A stretch of 64,000 bases of DNA from Eopsaltria australis (lineage: Eukaryota > Chordata > Aves > Passeriformes > Petroicidae): positions 1,054,001 through 1,118,000 of the forward strand of contig JAVTVJ010000349.1 of assembly GCA_034509425.1 (NCBI GenBank), read 5' to 3'. Positions 60,031-64,000 of this stretch are shown piece after piece. Both the position numbers and the translations under genes were made by a program. The notes under the pieces were generated by a model. It had not been told where the DNA came from, made no database searches, and saw only the letters and a program-made list of their open reading frames with translations. Every line of letters starts with the position of its first letter. Positions within the stretch are counted from its first letter, which is position 1.

Positions 60031-63000
60031 ATCAGCAAAAGGCTATTTCTAGAGTTTTATTCTGGGAACTGCTTTATCACTCAGAGTAGTGCAAAGATGC
60101 TCCTTTTAAAAAGTAATAATATGCAATGTCTTCTATATTATTTTATACAGCCTATATTGCTCCCAGTTAATATGCTTAGGTGATGTTTGGATCTCTCTCT
60201 TCATAGACAGTAAGAATCCCACTCCCAGCAGCTTTTCATATGAAAAGTACTGTTAATACAAGAGAAAGGATTATCCCTTCAATAAAGGGTTTACCATGAA
60301 GTCTCATGCCTTCTAACCATGCTACAGGGAATGTAACAGAATGTAACTTTGCTTTTTGTTGCTATGGTATTGCTGAACAGAATTTGATTGGGACATTCCC
60401 CGCAAAATATAACAAAATAGTCTGTGGGCTAGGAACTTTGCAATTCATGAGAGATAAAATTTTATACAAACAAATGTCTCATCACTGTCTTACACTTCAT
60501 ATTTTGTTTAAAGTGTGGTACTCCTAACCAAACTAACTCAAAAAATAATGTCAAGAGATCTATTTTCTCACTATATATTCATTGGTACCTTATTTCCGTA
60601 TCAAACCCACTTTTTATTGCATTTCAGTTGAGAGAGTAGGATAAATAGTGCTTAGGGAGTTCAGCTCTGTTTCTTTATGTGCAGTGTCAGCAGAATGTTA
60701 ACCAATTTCAAATTGTAGCTCCAGCCAGCAAATGTACTGAAGGTTGATTGTGTTCTGTATGGGCTCAGAAGGGATCGTTTCTTTCATGGAAATTCATTGC
60801 TGATGTGAAATGGGACCCAGATTATTTTAGAAATCACAAGCGGAGATGTGAGACAACCACGTTTTTATTGTAATGTGTAACCTGACTTTCCCCTCTGCCT
60901 GTCTCACATGCAGCGTGATTTGAAATTAGTACAAACTGGAGTGTAGAAATAGTGAGCCTCTCCTAATGTTGAAAAATATGAAGGAGAAAGGAGGGGAAGG
61001 CAAGCATAAGGGAGAAATGAGCAAAATTCCCTTAGTCAAAAATAAAGACTGTAAAATGCTCAAGTATGTAACATTTTATATTCCAATAATCTGCTAATCT
61101 AGCTTCAGCACTGTCTTGTTAAATTCTTTGCTGCCATATGATGTTACATTTTGAAAAGACTGGCAAATTTGCAATGTACCTTTTTTTAGCTACAGGGTAA
61201 TTCTGCACCTCCTACACTGAGCTGGCATTGTCCTGAAGCAGTTTCTCTTCCTGAGCTTCACTTATTTTCACATTGTGTTTGAGAGTGACAGTATGTGGTA
61301 TCCCTATTATGGGGAGGGAAAAAGGAGGGAGGAGTTGTTTTTCCAGGAGTATTTGTTCAGGTACTTCATATTTAAAATATCACATGCAATTAGGAAGTGA
61401 AAATTTATTTGTGACTGCATAAACATGAAAACAAACCCTTGCTGAAATTCTGAATAATATAGATAGTGCTTAACCAAGTAGCTTAATGACTTATGTTGAC
61501 CTCCTGTTACTGCCATTTGTCACTTTTAGTGCTTTATTTCTGAGTGTTAGATATAGTATCTAGAAGAAAAGAGTGACTTATAAGTAGCACTGTGGGAAAC
61601 ATCATAACACAAGATGAAAGATTAATCTTAACTGAAAAAGTAGAAGAAACTGAAAATGAAGATGAAATAGTAACTAGATGTTGATCTCACTACAGTAATG
61701 GTTTTGCTGAAGCCACATTATTTTCTGCTGTCTCATTTTTTTATGTGGGATATGAGGTAATGGCTTGTATCTTCTCCATAGTATGGTGGTAAATTGAAAA
61801 TACAAACAAAGATTTAGCTACATTGGAGTAGATCTTTTGGAGTAAAACTCTAAGGATACAGATAAAAATAGTTTCTAGAAGTTGAATGGATTTTCATCAG
61901 TAAGTTTTTTTTGTGTTTGAACTGAAAAGAAAAAAGAAATTGTAGGTAAGTTTCCTAAGAAATATGCTCTTGACTTTGTCACCTGTGTAAACAGGAGTGG
62001 CAGCTGAGAGAGATGAAATATTGTGGCAGAAGTCTAGTTTATTGTACAAAACCAGTGGCTTCTAGCCTTTCTCGGAGATAGAGTGACTATATGTTTGTAC
62101 GTAAGTTGCACGCATAAGAGATCACATATTACCAGGTAGATGTATATGCTAAAAAATGGGTGAAGGCTGGCTGGAGTATTTCTTGATTTACTTTCCCGAT
62201 GAAATGTCTACAGTTCTGTTAAATGCATTTACTCATTTTGACAAAGAAAGTAGCATCATGTAATAGCTAGAGTCCAGTAGTTTATCACGTGTATGGAATA
62301 GTGGTGGGGTTTTTTGTGTGTTGGCTTAAAGGATGTTTTACCTTAAGTATTGGCACATAGCTGGTATTGTATAGATAAATAATATGACTAAATAAACTGT
62401 GGAAGATACCTGTAATTGACATGAACTTAATGCATGGAGCTTCCGTGAGCTACCCATTTGTTACCATTTAATTTAATGTTATTTAATTTTCTTATACACA
62501 ATAGTGATTCATGAACATTGCATAATGTCACTTAAAATATTGTGTGATATATACCATTTTAATGAAAGTTTTCATTTTTAATTAGAGGAAAAGGTTCTTA
62601 TCCTTTTTTCTTTTCCTTAGGGGAGATAATATTGTGCCATGTCATTAACAAGTTTCCCAGGGGCTCTTTTTTGCTTTGATGAATTTGTCATAGTCAAGGA
62701 ATGCTGGTAGCTTGCCAGAAGGTGTGTGGTTTAGATTTGTATTACAACCTCTGTATGTTAAAATTTAGGTGTATTGATAAACCAGCTGAGAAAGACACGT
62801 TTCTTTCAGATATAGCTGGATGTTTCTGTTTCTGATACTTGTTGCATAAACCTAATCAACTTGACCTTACAGAAACTTGAAATGGAAAGGGATGGTGGGG
62901 ACAATGGAAAGACAGGGTCATGAATGTAGTCTTGAAGTGCAAAAGTCAGTAATGCACTCAAACTGCATCAAGAAAACTTGAGGTTAGTCTTCAAAAAAAC

Positions 63001-63620
63001 CTTTCTAACAATAAGAGTAAAGTGGTTCTGGAATGGATTGCATTAAAAAAATGATTAATCATCTTTCTGGAACACAGATAAAAAAGTTATCCACCAGAAA
63101 CTGCATTGTTGTGTCTCATTCTTTCTTGCAAAAAACATGCTGCAAGATGCTTTTTTCTGTGTTCCTGAATAAATCTTCAATAAAAAAGTCTCTTAATAAA
63201 ACCCCTTAATGCTGATTTCTTGTGCAATGATTTGTACTCTCATATATGTTTGAAATGAGATTCAAAGCAGACAGATGTTTCTTGATATTAACTGTGACTC
63301 TCAGAAAGGTTATAAGTAACCTAGTAATTCTATAGTAATTGATTTAGAGTTGAGGGGCTTGGTTTTACTTTTGAAGAAGGGTATTGCAGCTGTACACATT
63401 GAATAAAAACTGGCAAAAGTTTACTTAGTGTAATTTCTCAGCTGATGGAACTATTAACTTATTCTTTGCACAAGCATGTAGATATTAAAAAGGAAAGACA
63501 AATTATTTCCCTCCCACATAATTTTGCTGATTTAGATTCTGAAGTGCTACCACTTCTAAAAAATATTTTATTTCAGGAATTTTTTTAATGTATAATGTAA
63601 ATAATTCCATTCTTCTCAAG

Positions 63621-64000
63621 GAATAATAGAACCACAGAAAGGCTTGGAGTTGGGAAGGACCTTAAAGTTCATCTACTTCCAACTGCCCTGCCATCGGCAG
63701 GGATGACACCCACCCCTGATATTGTTCAGGGTCCCATCCAGCCTGGCCTCGAACACTTCCAGGGATGGGGCATCCACAGCTTTTCTGGGCAACCTGTTCT
63801 AGGCCCTCATTACCCTCTGGGTAATTTTTTTCCCCTAAGATCTATTTAAAATCTCCCCTTGAGTTTAATACCATGCATATTTGTTGCATCACTGTCTTCC
63901 TGTGTAAGAACTGTTCTTCCTCCTTTTAACAGGCCTCCTTTAGATACTAAAAGGCTGCAATGAGTGCTCCCTGGAGCCTTCTGTCCTGCAGTTTGAACAT
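63621..64000 (-). mobile_element. CR1 LINE 3' end, continues beyond the window
   Basis: Reverse-complement CR1 tail: GAATAATAGAACCACAGAAAGG, GGAAGGACCTTAAAGTTCATCTACTTCCAAC, GCCATCGGCAGGGATGACACC, CCATCCAGCCTGGCCTCGAACACTTCCAGGGATGGGGCATCCACAGC, TTCTGGGCAACCTGTTCTAG and AAAAGGCTGCAATGAG.GCTCCCTGGAGCCTTCT. It is one of the better preserved copies here and runs off the right edge. Confidence 0.95.

Larger units (their letters stand above)
57766..63620 (+). other. Unique intron sequence
   Basis: AT-rich intron. It contains a 16-bp perfect palindrome at 58251-58266, a 16-bp A run at 59017-59032 and a 9-bp-stem hairpin at 60010-60030. Open frames at 58963-59181, 59632-59814, 60306-60527 and 61307-61516 lack domains. 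No exon or transposon is recognised. Confidence 0.45.

Overview
The window looks like intronic DNA from a bird genome, possibly a passerine. It is AT-rich and gene-poor. Its interspersed repeats are the avian kind: 5'-truncated CR1 LINEs whose 3' ends carry the degenerate 8-bp ATTCTRTG-type terminus, and avian endogenous-retrovirus LTRs that I recognise by their ends and characteristic internal phrases. Nothing bacterial, viral-replicative or plasmid-like is present. LTR and CR1 family assignments rest on remembered sequence features, because no database search was possible.

The only host coding sequence I can support is one 113-bp exon at 28905-29017 on the + strand. It encodes the C-terminal part of the first CUB domain of a CUB and Sushi multiple domains protein, best matching CSMD1. 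Both splice sites are canonical and the codon phases agree with the protein. About 28.9 kb before it and 35 kb after it hold no other exon I can see, which fits the very long 5' introns of CSMD1.

Layout: 1-7.1 kb is mostly unique intron with one GC-richer block (2.37-2.90 kb). CR1 tails lie at 7.1, 17.5, 24.1, 33.7, 41.8-43.4, 53.7, 54.9 and 63.6 kb; the 41.8-kb copy is interrupted by a second, oppositely oriented CR1. LTR-derived segments lie at 20.8-22.7 kb (two LTRs with 3' ends abutting), 25.7-26.5 kb (tentative), 35.9-36.5 kb, 38.4-40.2 kb (with a decayed GC-rich internal repeat array), 46.0-46.6 kb (with an 85-bp internal duplication), 51.6 kb (collapsed to 61 bp) and 52.6-52.8 kb (internally deleted). 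Three LTRs have exact 5-bp target-site duplications: CTTCA, ATGGT and TTATC. The rest is unique intron with T/G-rich low-complexity tracts on the CSMD1 sense strand, homopolymers and a few short palindromes.

I found no undescribed biological system. The most interesting material is the mode of decay of the LTRs (near-complete internal deletion with both ends and the target duplication kept), the repeat-bearing LTRs, the inverted repeat pairs inside a transcribed intron, and two unexplained open frames of 203 and 224 codons.
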